Under the pieces are notes generated by a model. It worked only from the letters and a program-made list of their open reading frames with translations, was not told the origin of the DNA and searched no databases. The translations under genes were made by a program, and so were the position numbers. DNA of 64,000 nt from Vibrio methylphosphonaticus (lineage in GTDB: Bacteria; Pseudomonadota; Gammaproteobacteria; Enterobacterales; Vibrionaceae), in assembly GCF_023634655.1 (NCBI RefSeq), contig NZ_JAMKMS010000008.1:62001-126000 (forward strand), in the 5' to 3' direction. This document shows positions 63,302 through 64,000 of this stretch, piece after piece (position 1 is the stretch's first letter; each line of letters starts with the position of its first letter).

Positions 63302-64000
63302 TTATTCTAAAGCTATCTCATGTGTGTCATCTGACTTGTCATAGCAACTTGGCTCTCGCGGGCACCCTGCACCTCGTGAGCAGATCAGCCTAGCTTCGTT
63401 ATCTATTCCTCGCTCTATCCAGTTTATGTTGAGTATTTTTGATATTGTGGTGAGATCTTTTTTGATGCTCCTAGGTATTGTTGCACTCCCGCCACTACTG
63501 ACACACAGCCCCTTTAGCTCATTAGCAATATCTAATGCATTACCACCCTGTGCATCGATGGCCGGATTGAGATCGATACCAGCACAAAGCACTCGATTGT
63601 TACCCGCAGGGTCGGTCATATTGACAGACTCACAACAGTAAATTCTAGGTTCTCCTCCAACGTTAAGAATTGAAAGTTGCGCAGAAGAACCATTTCTAGG
63701 TTCAGAGAGACGTCTAAAGACTGCCCAATGCTGGCATGGGTCGTTTACCATTCGCATATTTCCCCACGGAAGCGGAATTCCGTTTCCGCGATACACCGCT
63801 TTTAGTTTTCCTGGGCCATAAGCATCGAAGTAATGCCAATGCGGATAAGGCGACACAACGGTCATACGACGCATCGCAACGGAAGGGGAAACGCCCGCGT
63901 GCTTATGCGCTTCAATCTCATAGCCGCTTCGATCCAAAAGTTGTCGAAAAGGGACTTTAGGGCAGAGTAAGGCACCAGCAAAGAAGCTGGATTCAAAGTC
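63302..64000 (-). CDS. Regulator with ImmA/IrrE-like and C-terminal ScfR-like region, 5' end missing
   Basis: The frame is open to the window edge, so the gene begins to the right. Visible are 232 residues. The first part, FAGALLCPKVPFRQLL, looks like the end of an ImmA/IrrE-type peptidase domain. After it comes a Cys- and Trp-rich region (MVNDPCQHWAVFRRLSEPR, RIYCCESVN, RVLCAGIDLN, LICSRGAGCPREPSC) similar in look to the C-terminal domain of ScfR-type XRE regulators. A helix-turn-helix would be expected at the missing N-terminus. It ends just after the qrr terminator, convergent with it. Confidence 0.55.
   Translation of the reverse strand, partial: DFESSFFAGALLCPKVPFRQLLDRSGYEIEAHKHAGVSPSVAMRRMTVVSPYPHWHYFDAYGPGKLKAVYRGNGIPLPWGNMRMVNDPCQHWAVFRRLSEPRNGSSAQLSILNVGGEPRIYCCESVNMTDPAGNNRVLCAGIDLNPAIDAQGGNALDIANELKGLCVSSGGSATIPRSIKKDLTTISKILNINWIERGIDNEARLICSRGAGCPREPSCYDKSDDTHEIALE

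Overview
The window looks like a stretch of a Vibrio genome, plausibly the secondary chromosome. Pointers are a Qrr-type quorum-sensing small RNA with a sigma-54 promoter and LuxO-like boxes, an ectABC-ask ectoine operon, a chromosomal qnr of the Vibrio/QnrVC kind, and close protein similarity to vibrios throughout. I see no tRNA, rRNA, insertion sequence, prophage or CRISPR. One gene (rodA-like, 5503-6522) is clearly broken. The first and last genes are cut by the window edges.

Layout. 1-5.4 kb: the end of a phosphonate-type ABC permease, an unknown protein, an HdeD-like membrane protein, qnr and a soluble FIST-domain chemoreceptor. 5.5-6.5 kb: rodA pseudogene. 6.7-12.8 kb: glyoxylate use, with glcG and aceB on the minus strand and gcl-hyi-glxR on the plus strand. 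13.1-15.5 kb: a RutR-like TetR regulator, a 50-residue protein, a long RecX-like protein and a DUF465 protein. 15.7-18.1 kb: cold-shock protein, a long hairpin and a lipoprotein. 18.3-20.8 kb: TetR regulator, CurA-like reductase and glutathione transferase, linked by identical operators. 21-25.4 kb: proline iminopeptidase-like hydrolase, a permease with four Cys-Cys motifs and a eukaryotic-type glutathione synthetase. 25.5-33.2 kb: small membrane and unknown proteins with a MarR regulator, EmrAB-like efflux with a LysR regulator, a small outer-membrane protein and an old-yellow-enzyme. 33.7-37.5 kb: ectoine operon. 37.9-44.0 kb: small proteins, 6-phospho-beta-glucosidase with its LacI regulator, nitroreductase and monooxygenase with a LysR regulator. 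44.4-60.0 kb: purine catabolism. 60.2-64 kb: MaoP-like protein, Ada/AlkA fusion with Ogt, the qrr gene and a cut regulator gene.

How it works together. The 44-60 kb block encodes import (AzgA family) and the whole chain guanine to xanthine (GuaD), urate (XdhABC), 5-hydroxyisourate (PuuD, a membrane enzyme with a haem c motif), OHCU (UraH), allantoin (UraD), allantoate (PuuE), ureidoglycolate (Alc) and glyoxylate plus urea (AllA). Glyoxylate is then used by the 6.7-12.8 kb block: Gcl and GlxR make glycerate, Hyi interconverts hydroxypyruvate and tartronate semialdehyde, and AceB makes malate. The two blocks are 30 kb apart but share an exact 10-bp operator, TTGTATACAA, before aceB, gcl, puuE and the gene of a GntR/FCD regulator (59286-60020). 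A second layer is suggested by two RutR-like boxes before xdhABC, with a RutR-like gene lying beside the gcl operon.

Start codons were re-chosen where a Shine-Dalgarno (SD) sequence or family length argued for it. Family names rest on recognition of motifs without database searches, and operators are inferred from symmetry and position.
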